Program-made: the position numbers and the translations under genes
NCBI RefSeq assembly: GCF_900104845.1
Contig: NZ_FNSR01000002.1
Location: 2,253,449-2,317,448 of the forward strand
Direction: 5' to 3'
Source: Paraburkholderia caballeronis
Lineage (GTDB): Bacteria > Pseudomonadota > Gammaproteobacteria > Burkholderiales > Burkholderiaceae
DNA length: 64,000 nt
In this document: positions 54,577 to 62,163 of the stretch, piece by piece
Numbering within the stretch: the stretch's first letter is position 1
Layout: the number at the start of each line of letters is the position of its first letter
The notes under the pieces: generated by a model
What the model saw: only the letters and a program-made list of their open reading frames with translations
What the model was told of the DNA's origin: nothing
Databases searched by the model: none

Positions 54577-55217
54577 TTCGAGTCTGCATCGTTTGCGAAG
54601 GACAGACGGAAGTTGAGTTTGTCAATAGTTGCCTTAACCCCTACCTTATCGGTAGTAATGTGGACGCGTATCCGAGCCTGTTGCGCGCTCCGTCAGGAAA
54701 CCATCGAGGCGGCCGCGTCACCGTGGAGCGTCTGGTGAGATTCATCTCGCACGAGTATCACGCCACAGATCGAATAACCACGTTGGTCGATTTTTACGGA
54801 TTTCAAGACAGGCAGGGTCGTAATCGCACCCTTTTGGAAGCCGACATTCGTGCGGCAATCGCAGCCAGAACTACGGGCTATGATCCGCGATTTGTACTTC
54901 CTTATGTGCAGATGCATGAGTTTGAGGGCCTTTTATTCACGGACCCGACTGCCTTTGAATGGGTAGAAGACGGTTGGAGCAACGAGGCAAAAGAGGCGTT
55001 GACTGCTGTGGTGCAGGCATTTCCAAGCCCTGAATCCATCAACAACAGTCCGGAAACCGCACCCTCCAAACGCATTTTGGGGATTTTTCCGGCAGGCACT
55101 TATTCGAAAACAGAGCATGGACCGCTGATTGCCGAGGCCATTGGTATCGATGCAATTCGAGAAAAATGTCCTGCCTTTAACGAATGGATTGGACATCTTC
55201 AAGCGTGGGGACTGTAG
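54573..55217 (+). CDS. DUF4276 (TOPRIM-like) protein, partner of the ATPase
   Basis: 214 residues. VCIVCEGQTEVEFVN at the N-terminus gives the acidic EGQTE motif (Glu9-Glu13), and ITTLVDFYGFQ gives the acidic residue Asp73. Together they resemble a TOPRIM-type metal site. YVQMHEFEGLLFTDP and PSKRILGIFP are as in DUF4276 proteins. Such proteins may be nucleases switched by the ATPase, but the activity has not been shown here. It is translationally coupled to the ATPase and has the same low-GC codon use. Confidence 0.83.
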   Translation: MIRVCIVCEGQTEVEFVNSCLNPYLIGSNVDAYPSLLRAPSGNHRGGRVTVERLVRFISHEYHATDRITTLVDFYGFQDRQGRNRTLLEADIRAAIAARTTGYDPRFVLPYVQMHEFEGLLFTDPTAFEWVEDGWSNEAKEALTAVVQAFPSPESINNSPETAPSKRILGIFPAGTYSKTEHGPLIAEAIGIDAIREKCPAFNEWIGHLQAWGL

Positions 55218-55622
55218 CCTGAATGCTGAAGACCTCGTTGATCATCCTGACGAACATGCCGATCCCGGATCTGAGCGCCGGATATGAAGGACTGAACGGC
55301 GCGGGTGACACGTTTCGGTGGTAAGCCGCCGTTCGAATGTCACGGTGACGGAGGTGGCGAATGGCAACTATTGGCCGCATCCCGACCGACGATGTCGTCT
55401 TGGCCACTCGGCTCCGCAGGGATGTCGCTGTCCGACCCAAACCGGTCCTCCGCAGCCTGGCGGACCGGACGGCGGCTATCGACCGCTGAGCGGTCATCCG
55501 TTGGCTGATCCTGGCGACTGGCTAACATCACGAACCGCCCGCGATTCTGCATACCTGCAAACGGTCATTCGAGATGGGGCATCATTGATGCTTCATCGAC
55601 TATACCGGCCGAAGACTAACCG
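55218..55622. other. Unassigned stretch after the ATPase-DUF4276 pair
   Basis: 405 bases. Open frames on both strands lack family patterns and a good start. It may be a remnant. No terminator was recognised. A promoter for the next pair of small genes may be near its end. Confidence 0.4.
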
Positions 55623-55871
55623 ATGACCGCTGACGACATCAACGCTGGATGCGCGCAACTGTTCGATATTTGGTGCGAACGCCGCTCTGCACGCCCTTTA
55701 CGGCATCTACTGAGCGCATGGCCGCTAACCAACGGGTTGACGGACGACTGGGGTAACCTCTACGAAGCCTTACGCGGACTCCGAGCAAACTGTCGAGAGG
55801 ATATCTCGGAAGCCGAACTGGTCCACGTTGAAGACCTGATTCGCGCCATCGCGGCCTTCCTTCAGCAATGA
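55623..55871 (+). CDS. Unrecognised small protein
   Basis: 82 residues, all-helical in appearance: MTADDINAGCAQLFDIWCERRSARPLRHLLSAWPL, then WGNLYEALRGLRANCREDISEAELVHVEDLIRAIAAFLQQ. No signal peptide. Its stop overlaps the next ATG (ATGA at 55868). Small acidic proteins in such pairs are often immunity or antitoxin proteins, but no toxin gene is seen next to it. Function unknown. Confidence 0.6.
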   Translation: MTADDINAGCAQLFDIWCERRSARPLRHLLSAWPLTNGLTDDWGNLYEALRGLRANCREDISEAELVHVEDLIRAIAAFLQQ

Positions 55872-56290
55872 GCGGCGACCGTCACCCCGCTCCACCGGAA
55901 TCACAAGCCACGTTTATCGCGGAGCTGCAATCTCGCTATGCTGAGACCGGCCCGGGTCGACTTGTTTCGGAAGCTGACATGGAGCGCTGGACCGAGATCG
56001 TCGGAGCGACAAGGCGTGACGCATATGACGTGCTAGCTCGGCATCTCGCGATCGGCTTTCACAAAGGTCAATTCTCCTTCGGGTTTTGCGACGCGCTCGC
56101 GATCGCCGTAGTCGGCTTTGTGTATGACGATTTCATCTCACTGGGCGAGGAATCGTGGCCCTCGTTCTTTAATGAAGTCTATCTAGCCTTTGACGCAGGT
56201 GAGGTCGGTCAACCTGGCACGGATGCGGTTGAGGCCTTTGCGCGCCCCATGATTGCGAAAATCGTTGAAGATTTGGCCGATGACGCTTGA
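55868..56290 (+). CDS. Unrecognised small acidic protein
   Basis: 140 residues, soluble and acidic. QATFIAELQSRYAETGPGRLVSEADMERWTEIVGATRRDAYDVLARHLAIG, then FVYDDFISLGEESWPSFFNEVYLAFDAGE. It reads as a helical protein typical of orphan or immunity genes. It is coupled to the 82-residue gene by a four-base overlap. No family was recognised, and no partner toxin is visible in the window. Confidence 0.6.
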   Translation: MSGDRHPAPPESQATFIAELQSRYAETGPGRLVSEADMERWTEIVGATRRDAYDVLARHLAIGFHKGQFSFGFCDALAIAVVGFVYDDFISLGEESWPSFFNEVYLAFDAGEVGQPGTDAVEAFARPMIAKIVEDLADDA

Positions 56291-56505
56291 ATGTCGCGGC
56301 CGAGATTCCGGCGAGCGGCCGCTTTCAGGCTACTACCGTCGCCAGAACGCCCGAGAGAGGTTTCCCGCGACCGTCCCATGATGGCCGACTAGCGCCCGAC
56401 GGCCGAACGGGTCGATCACCGTGCGCGCGACCGTTCATGCATCTGGCATCAAACGACTCATAAGAGACGGTCGGCTTTCTCGAAAGCTGACGTTCGGAGT
56501 CGATT

Positions 56506-56856
56506 TTGAATCATAATCCGAAGGAGCAAACAGGCAGTCGCCCCCCATACTTGATGATAATTCCACGACCATCCACAATCATCTTTCGATACATCATCCC
56601 TAGCCTTGTCGCTCTTTACGGCGCTATCGGCGCATTGGTGGGGAAGATTATCCTGGTCGGGCGTATCCCGGGCGATCAGACCATATTTCGTCACTCAGCC
56701 GTATATCCTGCTGCGCTTTCTTGCATTGCTATGGCGCTATGCCTATCAAGTTCCACATATGACCAGAGATCACGCATGCACAAGCTGCGCTTCTGGTTCT
56801 TATGTGCTGCTCTTATCTTTATGGGCGTTGCAGTTTGGCTTTCAAGCGAGAAATAG
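56506..56856 (+). CDS. Small membrane protein, unrecognised
   Basis: 116 residues from a TTG start, supported by GGAG six bases upstream. Three hydrophobic stretches: YIIPSLVALYGAIGALVGKIILV, AVYPAALSCIAMALCLSS and LRFWFLCAALIFMGVAVWLSS. No domain recognised. Codon use is far less GC-rich than in the core genes. The start could also be elsewhere. It is probably an inner-membrane protein of the island, function unknown. Confidence 0.5.
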   Translation: MNHNPKEQTGSRPPYLMIIPRPSTIIFRYIIPSLVALYGAIGALVGKIILVGRIPGDQTIFRHSAVYPAALSCIAMALCLSSSTYDQRSRMHKLRFWFLCAALIFMGVAVWLSSEK

Positions 56857-56916
56857 CGCAACTCACAGCGGACGCTCATCCACGAATGTGTACGTTACAC
56901 ACCCCGAGCGAATTGG

Positions 56917-57264
56917 TCACCGTTGGAGCCAATCATCGGGATTGATGCCGTAAGCGTGATGGCACTCGTCGTATGCCTCTTCGAGTGAGGCATACCAATG
57001 ATCCGAGGTCGGAAATGACGCTTCTACGGATTCGTACCGCATCAGCAAAAAGCTTCCGTCGTTAAGCTGTTCGATCTCGACCTTCCTGGTCGTGCCTTGG
57101 CTTGTGCCTCGGCCATCAAGGGAGGTCCGTGTCGGTGCCCAAATACGCATAGGTAGCTCGCGTCCGTTGAACGTAGTGTTTGGAAGGCCGTCAATCATGG
57201 CCGTTAGCTTGCGTTCAATTGGAATTGTCAACGAATTAGGGGCGAATGTCGAATGTCCCTTCAT
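56917..57264 (-). CDS. Unrecognised small protein
   Basis: 115 residues. MKGHSTFAPNSLTIPIERKLTAMIDGLPN, then VEIEQLNDGSFLLMRYESVEASFPTSDHWYASLEEAYDECHHAYGINPDDW. The C-terminal part looks like a small beta-alpha domain known from orphan Burkholderiales proteins, but no name can be given. A TTG at 57288 is an alternative start. It is read toward the membrane protein gene and ends the island side before the TetR gene. Confidence 0.55.
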   Translation of the reverse strand: MKGHSTFAPNSLTIPIERKLTAMIDGLPNTTFNGRELPMRIWAPTRTSLDGRGTSQGTTRKVEIEQLNDGSFLLMRYESVEASFPTSDHWYASLEEAYDECHHAYGINPDDWLQR

Positions 57265-57364
57265 GGCCGTTCTCTGCCTTCCCCTCAATACAACATCCGC
57301 CTAACGACGGTCTCCCCTCTGTCGCCAATCTCTCCCTTGCACAATCCCCCACCCCAACCTAAAA

Positions 57365-57382
57365 TGAGCAGCCACTCATTCA
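57365..57382. promoter_or_regulatory. Candidate TetR operator (site 1)
   Basis: TGAGCAGCCACTCATTCA; its reverse complement TGAATGAGTGGCTGCTCA lines up with site 2 (TGA, GA, T, TGCTCA in common). It overlaps an inverted repeat AATGAG-CAGCCA-CTCATT and lies 18 bases before the TetR ATG. Confidence 0.5.
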
Positions 57383-57400
57383 TTCCCCGAAGCTAAAAGC

Positions 57401-57973
57401 ATGGCCCGCCCCAAAAGCGACGACAAACGCAACGCCATCCTCGCCGCCGCCGCCCGCGTGATCGCCGAGCAAGGCGGCAGCGCGACCACCGCGCGCATCG
57501 CGAAGGAAGCGCGCGTCGCGGAGGGCACGCTGTTCACGTACTTCGCGAACAAGGACGACCTGCTGAACCAGCTCTATCTCGACCTGAAAAGCGGCCTGCG
57601 CGACGTGATGCTGCACGGTTACCCCCTCGACGCCCCCCTGCGCGAGCGCGCCCATCACGCGTGGAACGCCTACGTCGACTGGGGCATCTCGCGCCCCGCC
57701 GAGCGCCGCGCGATGGCGCGGCTCACGCTGTCCGAGCGCATCACCGACGCCAGCCGCAAGACCGGCAGCGACGCATTCGCGCCGATCAGCGCCGCCATCC
57801 AGGAGGCCGCCGCGCTCGGCAAGCTGCGCGACTATCCGGCGCCGTTCGTCGGCGCGATCATGAATTCGCTGGCCGAAACGACGATGGACTTCGTCGCACA
57901 CTACCCCGACGACGCAGACCGCTATCGCGCCGCCGGCTTCGAAGCATTCTGGAACGCGATCGCCGGCGGCTGA
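57401..57973 (+). CDS. TetR-family transcriptional regulator
   Basis: 190 residues. The N-terminal helix-turn-helix is DKRNAILAAAARVIAEQGGSATTARIAKEARVAEGTLFTYFANKDDLLNQLYLDLK. The ligand-binding part is all helical. It is the usual autoregulated repressor layout, with an operator-like site directly in front of it and a second one before the SDR at 58055. The inducer is unknown. Confidence 0.92.
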   Translation: MARPKSDDKRNAILAAAARVIAEQGGSATTARIAKEARVAEGTLFTYFANKDDLLNQLYLDLKSGLRDVMLHGYPLDAPLRERAHHAWNAYVDWGISRPAERRAMARLTLSERITDASRKTGSDAFAPISAAIQEAAALGKLRDYPAPFVGAIMNSLAETTMDFVAHYPDDADRYRAAGFEAFWNAIAGG

Positions 57974-57986
57974 ACGCCGGTTTTTT
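57963..57986 (+). terminator. Short hairpin terminator at the end of the TetR gene
   Basis: CCGGCG (57963-57968), a six-base loop holding the TGA stop, CGCCGG (57975-57980), then six T. It overlaps the last codons. Confidence 0.5.
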
Positions 57987-57999
57987 CACGTGCCAATAT

Positions 58000-58017
58000 T
58001 GAGCGATTACTTGCTCA
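58000..58017. promoter_or_regulatory. Candidate TetR operator (site 2)
   Basis: TGAGC-GATTACTT-GCTCA, an inverted repeat of five bases per arm, 38 bases before the SDR ATG at 58055. It shares its sequence pattern with site 1. Confidence 0.55.
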
Positions 58018-58054
58018 TTTTTATAACCGTCATTCGATTTCAAGGAGTCTCAGC

Positions 58055-58921
58055 ATGTCTCAAGTCTGGCTCATCACCGGCAGCGCGGGCGGCCTCGGCC
58101 GCGACATCGCGGAAGCGGCGCTCGCGGCCGGCCATCGCGTGATCGCGAGCGCGCGCGACCCGCACGCGCTCGCCCCGCTCGTCCAACGCTACGGCGAACA
58201 GCAGGTGCGCGCGGTCGCACTCGACGTGACCGACGCCGACGCGGCGCACGCGGCCGTCCGCACGGCGACCGACGCGTTCGGCCGGCTCGACGTCGTCGTG
58301 AACAACGCGGGTTACGGCCACGTCGCGGCGTTCGAGGAAGCTGCCCCGGACGATTTCCGCGCGCAGATCGACACGAACTTCTACGGGGTAGTCAACGTGA
58401 CGCGCGCGGCGCTGCCGGTGCTGCGCGCGCAGCGCTCGGGCCACCTCTTCCAGATCTCGTCGGTCGGCGGGCGCATCGGCACGCCGGGGCTGGCCGCGTA
58501 TCAGGCGGCGAAGTGGGCGGTCGGCGGCTTCAGCGAGGTGATCGCGCGCGAGGTCGCGCCGTTCGGGGTGAAGGTCTGCGTGATCGAGCCGGGCGGCATG
58601 CGCACGAACTGGGGTACCCGCGCGCGCGGCTCGGTCACCCGGCCGATGGCCGATTACGAGCCGAGCGTCGGCGTGCTGCTCGACATGCTGACGCAGTACG
58701 TCGGCAACGAAGCCAGCGATCCGGCGAAGGTCGCGCAGGTGATCCTGCGACTCGCCGCGCACGACGCGCCGCCGATGCATCTGCTGATGGGCAGCGATGC
58801 GGTCCATTACGCGGGCGAAGGCGACGCGGCGCGTGCGGCGGAAGGCGCGCGCTGGCGCGCGGTCAGCGAATCGACCGACTTCGCGCACGCCGCGCCGATC
58901 CCGCCGTTCCCGGCCAACTAA
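58055..58921 (+). CDS. SDR-family oxidoreductase, probable TetR target
   Basis: 288 residues. WLITGSAGGLGRDIAEAAL (cofactor site), NNAGYGHVAAFEE, FQISSVGGR with the catalytic serine, and LAAYQAAKWAVGGF with YxxxK. The tail (ASDPAKVAQVILRLA, then APPMHLLMG) resembles the SDRs at 11261 and 12410. It is a cytosolic NAD(P)-dependent enzyme with unknown substrate. It is preceded by operator-like site 2 and followed by an NAD(P)-binding protein, which is likely co-transcribed. Confidence 0.9.
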   Translation: MSQVWLITGSAGGLGRDIAEAALAAGHRVIASARDPHALAPLVQRYGEQQVRAVALDVTDADAAHAAVRTATDAFGRLDVVVNNAGYGHVAAFEEAAPDDFRAQIDTNFYGVVNVTRAALPVLRAQRSGHLFQISSVGGRIGTPGLAAYQAAKWAVGGFSEVIAREVAPFGVKVCVIEPGGMRTNWGTRARGSVTRPMADYEPSVGVLLDMLTQYVGNEASDPAKVAQVILRLAAHDAPPMHLLMGSDAVHYAGEGDAARAAEGARWRAVSESTDFAHAAPIPPFPAN

Positions 58922-58995
58922 GCGCCGGCCGCCGGCGCACGAAGCCGGGCCGCCGTTCCATCCGGAGGGGCGGCCCCGATCAAGGACGATTGAAA

Positions 58996-59694
58996 ATGAT
59001 GAACGTGCTGTTGTTCGGCGCGACCGGGATGGTCGGCCAGGGCGTGCTGCGCGAATGCCTGCTCGCGGACGACGTCGCGCGCGTGGTGACGATCGGCCGT
59101 CGCGCGAGCGGCGTCCAGCATCCGAAGCTGCGCGAGATCGTGCAGTCCGACCTGCTCGACTACCGCGCGCTCGAAGACGAGCTGCGCGACATCGACGCCT
59201 GTTTCTTCTGCCTCGGCATGTCGTCGATCGGCAAGGACGAGGCCGACTACGTGCGCGTCACGTTCGACATCACGCTCGCGGCCGCGCGGGCGCTGGTCCG
59301 CGCGAATCCGCGCGCGAAGTTCGTGTACGTGTCGGGCGCGGGTGCGGACAGCACTGGCGGCGGCCCGCGGATGTGGGCGCGCGTGCGCGGCCGCACGGAG
59401 AACGCGCTGCTCGCGATGCCGTTCGCGAGCGTCTGCGTGTTCCGGCCGGGGGTGATCCAGCCGCTTTACGGCGCACGCTCGAAAACGCCGCTTTACCACC
59501 TGTTCTACGTCGCGTTCGCGCCGCTCTTTCCGCTGTTGAGGCTGCTGATACCGAAGCAGGTCTCATCGACCGCATCGATCGGCAAGGCGATGCTGGAGAT
59601 CGCGCGTCATGGCGCGCCCAAGGCGATCCTCGACACGCCGGACATCAACGAAGTCGCGAACGGCGCGATGAACGGCGACGTGCGCGCCGCGTGA
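58996..59694 (+). CDS. NAD(P)-binding Rossmann-fold protein (NAD-dependent epimerase-like)
   Basis: 232 residues. NVLLFGATGMVGQGVLRECLL is the NAD(P)-binding glycine motif. DACFFCLGMSSIGKDEADYVRVTFDIT and KFVYVSGAGADSTGGGPRMWARVRGRTENALLAM follow, as in the small NAD(P)H-binding proteins related to HTATIP2/oxidoreductases. The ATG at 58996 has AAGGA nine bases before it. The C-terminal third is hydrophobic (LYHLFYVAFAPLFPLLRLLIP), so it may touch the membrane. The substrate is not known. Confidence 0.85.
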   Translation: MMNVLLFGATGMVGQGVLRECLLADDVARVVTIGRRASGVQHPKLREIVQSDLLDYRALEDELRDIDACFFCLGMSSIGKDEADYVRVTFDITLAAARALVRANPRAKFVYVSGAGADSTGGGPRMWARVRGRTENALLAMPFASVCVFRPGVIQPLYGARSKTPLYHLFYVAFAPLFPLLRLLIPKQVSSTASIGKAMLEIARHGAPKAILDTPDINEVANGAMNGDVRAA

Positions 59695-59761
59695 CGGCGC
59701 ATGCGTCGTCGCGCGATCGGCTACGTCGCGCGGCCCGTGGCGGGCAACGCAGCGTCGGTCG

Positions 59762-60970
59762 TCACGCGGTGACGCCCGACGGATTCAGGTCGCCGTAATC
59801 TTCCGGCGGCGTCCATGCGGGCGCGCGCTCTGCCGCAGCCGCGCGCTCCTTGCGGTTGCGCTTCGCCTCGTACATCGCGGCGTCGGCGGAGCCGAGCACG
59901 GTGTCGATCGCGTTGCCCTCGGCGGTCACCGACGCATAACCGATGCTCGCGCCGATCTTCACCGTCACGTTCGGCGCGAGGTCGAACGGCCGCTCGATCT
60001 CGGCGTTCATGCACGCGGCGAAGCGCGATGCGTCGCTGCCGGCCGGCGCGTCGCCGACGATCACGAACTCGTCGCCGCCCATCCGTGCGACGAGCGCGTT
60101 CGGTCCGGCCAGGTCCTTCAGGCGCGTGGCGACTTCGACCAGCAGCCGGTCGCCGAATTCGTGGCCGTACGCGTCGTTCACCGCCTTGAAGCCGTCGAGG
60201 TCCAGGTAATAGAGCGGCATGCCCGCGCGAATCCGCGCGGCCCTCGCCGGCTGCGGACGCGCGGCCAGGAACAGCCCTTCGCGGTTCAGCAGGCCGGTGA
60301 GCCCGTCGTGGCTCGCGCGGCGGTCGTGCTCGCGTTCGGACTCCATCGTCGAGATCAGCATGCCGTTCAGCCGCCACGCGGCCGCGCTCATCGCGAACAG
60401 ATAGAACGGAATCTGCACGAGCGTGAGCCACAGCACCGGCTCGCCGGCGACGATCGCGCCGACGCAGCACGGCCCGAGCGACAGGAAAATCATCACCGCG
60501 ACGAGCCGCGGCGCGGCGAAGTTGCGAAAGCAGATGCCGCCGACCATCGCGGCCGCGGACAGGAACGACAGCGTCGACGCAATCCAGTCGCCGCTGAACG
60601 CGCTGACGAGCGCGCCGTAGCCGACCGTCGCGCCCCACAGCGGCGCGAGCAGCACATGCGCGTCGGTCAGCGTGGGCTTGCCGTACCGCGCGCGCCGATG
60701 CGCGAGGATCAGCACGACGAGGCGCAGCAGGCAGACGATGATCTCGGCGGCGAGCCACGCCTGGAACGGCAGCGTCGGATGGCGGTGCTCCAGCACCGCC
60801 GCCACCGCGATCGTATTGAACACGCCGCCGAGAAAGATCGGCAGCGTGCCGAACAGCGTGGACGCGAGCGCGACGCGGATTTCGTGCGGCGTGTCGCGCC
60901 CGGGGTACAGCAGCCAGTTGGCCAGCCGGCCCCTAGGTAACGTGAATGTCGTCTTGATGCCTTCCGCCAC
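59762..60970 (-). CDS. Membrane diguanylate cyclase (GGDEF domain)
   Basis: About 402 residues. The N-terminal 200 residues hold about six hydrophobic stretches (VALASTLFGTLPIFLGGVFNTIAVAAVL, AWLAAEIIVCLLRLVVLILA, WLTLVQIPFYLFAMSAAAW). The C-terminal GGDEF domain has HDGLTGLLNREGL, YYLDLDGFKAVNDAYGHEFGDRLL and ALVARMGGDEFVIVGD, so the catalytic GGDEF is intact. No RxxD inhibition site is placed at the usual distance. It should make c-di-GMP at the inner membrane. The start is a GTG at 60970, best supported by AGGTG; a GTG at 60994 adds eight residues. Confidence 0.9.
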   Translation of the reverse strand: MAEGIKTTFTLPRGRLANWLLYPGRDTPHEIRVALASTLFGTLPIFLGGVFNTIAVAAVLEHRHPTLPFQAWLAAEIIVCLLRLVVLILAHRRARYGKPTLTDAHVLLAPLWGATVGYGALVSAFSGDWIASTLSFLSAAAMVGGICFRNFAAPRLVAVMIFLSLGPCCVGAIVAGEPVLWLTLVQIPFYLFAMSAAAWRLNGMLISTMESEREHDRRASHDGLTGLLNREGLFLAARPQPARAARIRAGMPLYYLDLDGFKAVNDAYGHEFGDRLLVEVATRLKDLAGPNALVARMGGDEFVIVGDAPAGSDASRFAACMNAEIERPFDLAPNVTVKIGASIGYASVTAEGNAIDTVLGSADAAMYEAKRNRKERAAAAERAPAWTPPEDYGDLNPSGVTA

Positions 60971-61291
60971 TTGAACACCTGCGAGTGACCTCACGCGACG
61001 GCGCGGACCATCGGTGCGGTTGCTGCACGAAACGATTTAGCGGCCGGCACGTACCGTGTCGCCGGTCCGTCGATTCGACATCGCGGACCGGCGCTTGCAC
61101 GCCGCTGGACAGCGGTCGGCAAAACCGGGGGCGCCGGGAAACCTGACGTCGCCGCCATGAAGCAGCGTCAAGACAGGCTATTCAGGTTATCGGTATCCAC
61201 GCGAGGAAACTTGAGGGTTTGCGGGCAGCGTGCCGCTCGCGGAACGTCGCTTGCTGCATCGCAGGAATCCTTGTTCATCATCGGAGCCGAC

Positions 61292-61678
61292 ATGACGACG
61301 ACAGGAATCGACCTGCGGCAGCGCATCGAGGAAATCCAGCTCGCGCTCGCGAGCCTGTTCGAAACGCCGAAGACGCCCGCGTCGAGCAGCTACGACGAAG
61401 GCGACATCGTTTATCTGCAACTGTCGTGGGTCGTCGAATCGACGCGCGACACCACGCTCGACGCGCGCTGCGTCGTGACGCTGCGCCTGCGTCGCGAGCA
61501 GGTCGAGCGTTACGCCGCGCTCGAAACGGCGAAGCGTCTGACCGTGCAGGAACGTCTGCGGATGGTCGTGCGGCGACGCTTCGAGGAAGAGCAGGACCCT
61601 CCCGCACTGCAAAGGGCATGCTCGATCGAACTCGCGGTGGACGACGCGCTGTTCGACGTGCCGGACGATCCGTATTGA
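61292..61678 (+). CDS. DUF3022-like small protein
   Basis: 128 residues. MTTTGIDLRQRIEEIQLALASLFETPKTP, then DEGDIVYLQLSWVVESTRDTTLDARCVVTLRLRREQVERYAALETAKRLTVQERLRMVVRRRFEEEQ. It looks like the DUF3022 family known from Burkholderia (from memory; moderate). Soluble, acidic and without a signal peptide. CGGAG lies before the ATG at 61292. The space before it, 60995-61291, holds nothing else recognisable. Function unknown. Confidence 0.7.
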   Translation: MTTTGIDLRQRIEEIQLALASLFETPKTPASSSYDEGDIVYLQLSWVVESTRDTTLDARCVVTLRLRREQVERYAALETAKRLTVQERLRMVVRRRFEEEQDPPALQRACSIELAVDDALFDVPDDPY

Positions 61679-61707
61679 CCCGTTCGTTGCGCTGCGGCAC
61701 GCGCCAT

Positions 61708-61917
61708 TCAACGTAGATGCGCGATCACTGCATCCGCGACTGCATCGGGCGCTTCGCGCGGCGGAGCTTCGCGCGGCGGAAAGTGTCCGGCATCGTCGAG
61801 CACAATGCGCCGATAACCGCCGGTGAAGCACGACTGCTGCCCTTCCGACGAAGCGGGTTCGTCACACAGATCCGCGCCGCCCTGGATCATCAGCGTCGGC
61901 ACGTCGGGCCGCGAGAT
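61708..61917 (-). pseudogene. C-terminal remnant of an alpha/beta hydrolase
   Basis: About 70 residues: ISRPDVPTLMIQGGADLC, DEPASSEGQ, GGYRRIVLDDAGHFPPREAP, DAVADAVIAHLR. GGAD and the DAGHFP histidine are the last two catalytic triad positions of alpha/beta hydrolases. The N-terminal two thirds with the nucleophile are missing. A six-residue PPREAP unit is duplicated. It is joined directly to a LysR fragment. Confidence 0.7.
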
Positions 61918-62003
61918 CGACGAGGTTGTTGTGCGTGAGCAGCCGCAGTTCGACGAACGGATGCGTGTGCCGGAAGCGCCGCAGCCGCGGCATTATCGCG
62001 GTG
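61918..62003 (-). pseudogene. Internal fragment of a LysR-family regulator
   Basis: About 28 residues, MPRLRRFRHTHPFVELRLLTHNNLVD, match the start of the LysR substrate-binding domain (GcvA-like PRLxRFxxxHPxIELRLLTxNxLVD). No helix-turn-helix and no C-terminus remain. The sequence passes into the hydrolase remnant at about 61915-61925, so a deletion probably fused two decayed genes. Confidence 0.6.
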
Positions 62004-62135
62004 CTGTGGCCGCCGTCGCGCGAGCCGGTGGTGCCCGCCGTGTTCCACGCGCGCGAGGTCGCCGACGCGAAACCGGACGATGCGGTGATTGCCGGGGCGG
62101 CGCGCATCGTCGCCGAAACGTTCGGAAGGTTCTGA
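62004..62135 (+). other. Possible gene remnant, unrecognised
   Basis: On the plus strand the frame VLWPPSREPVVPAVFHAREVADAKPDDAVIAGAARIVAETFGRF ends in TGA at 62135 and looks protein-like, but it has no start and no known family. It may be the C-terminal end of a further decayed gene. Confidence 0.25.
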
Positions 62136-62163
62136 TCGGAAAAATGCGCGACGGCCGCGGGGG

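Noticed and set aside
55305..55626. Short plus- and minus-strand frames between the DUF4276 gene and the 82-residue gene
   Set aside because: Proline/arginine-rich products without pattern and no credible start; left unassigned.
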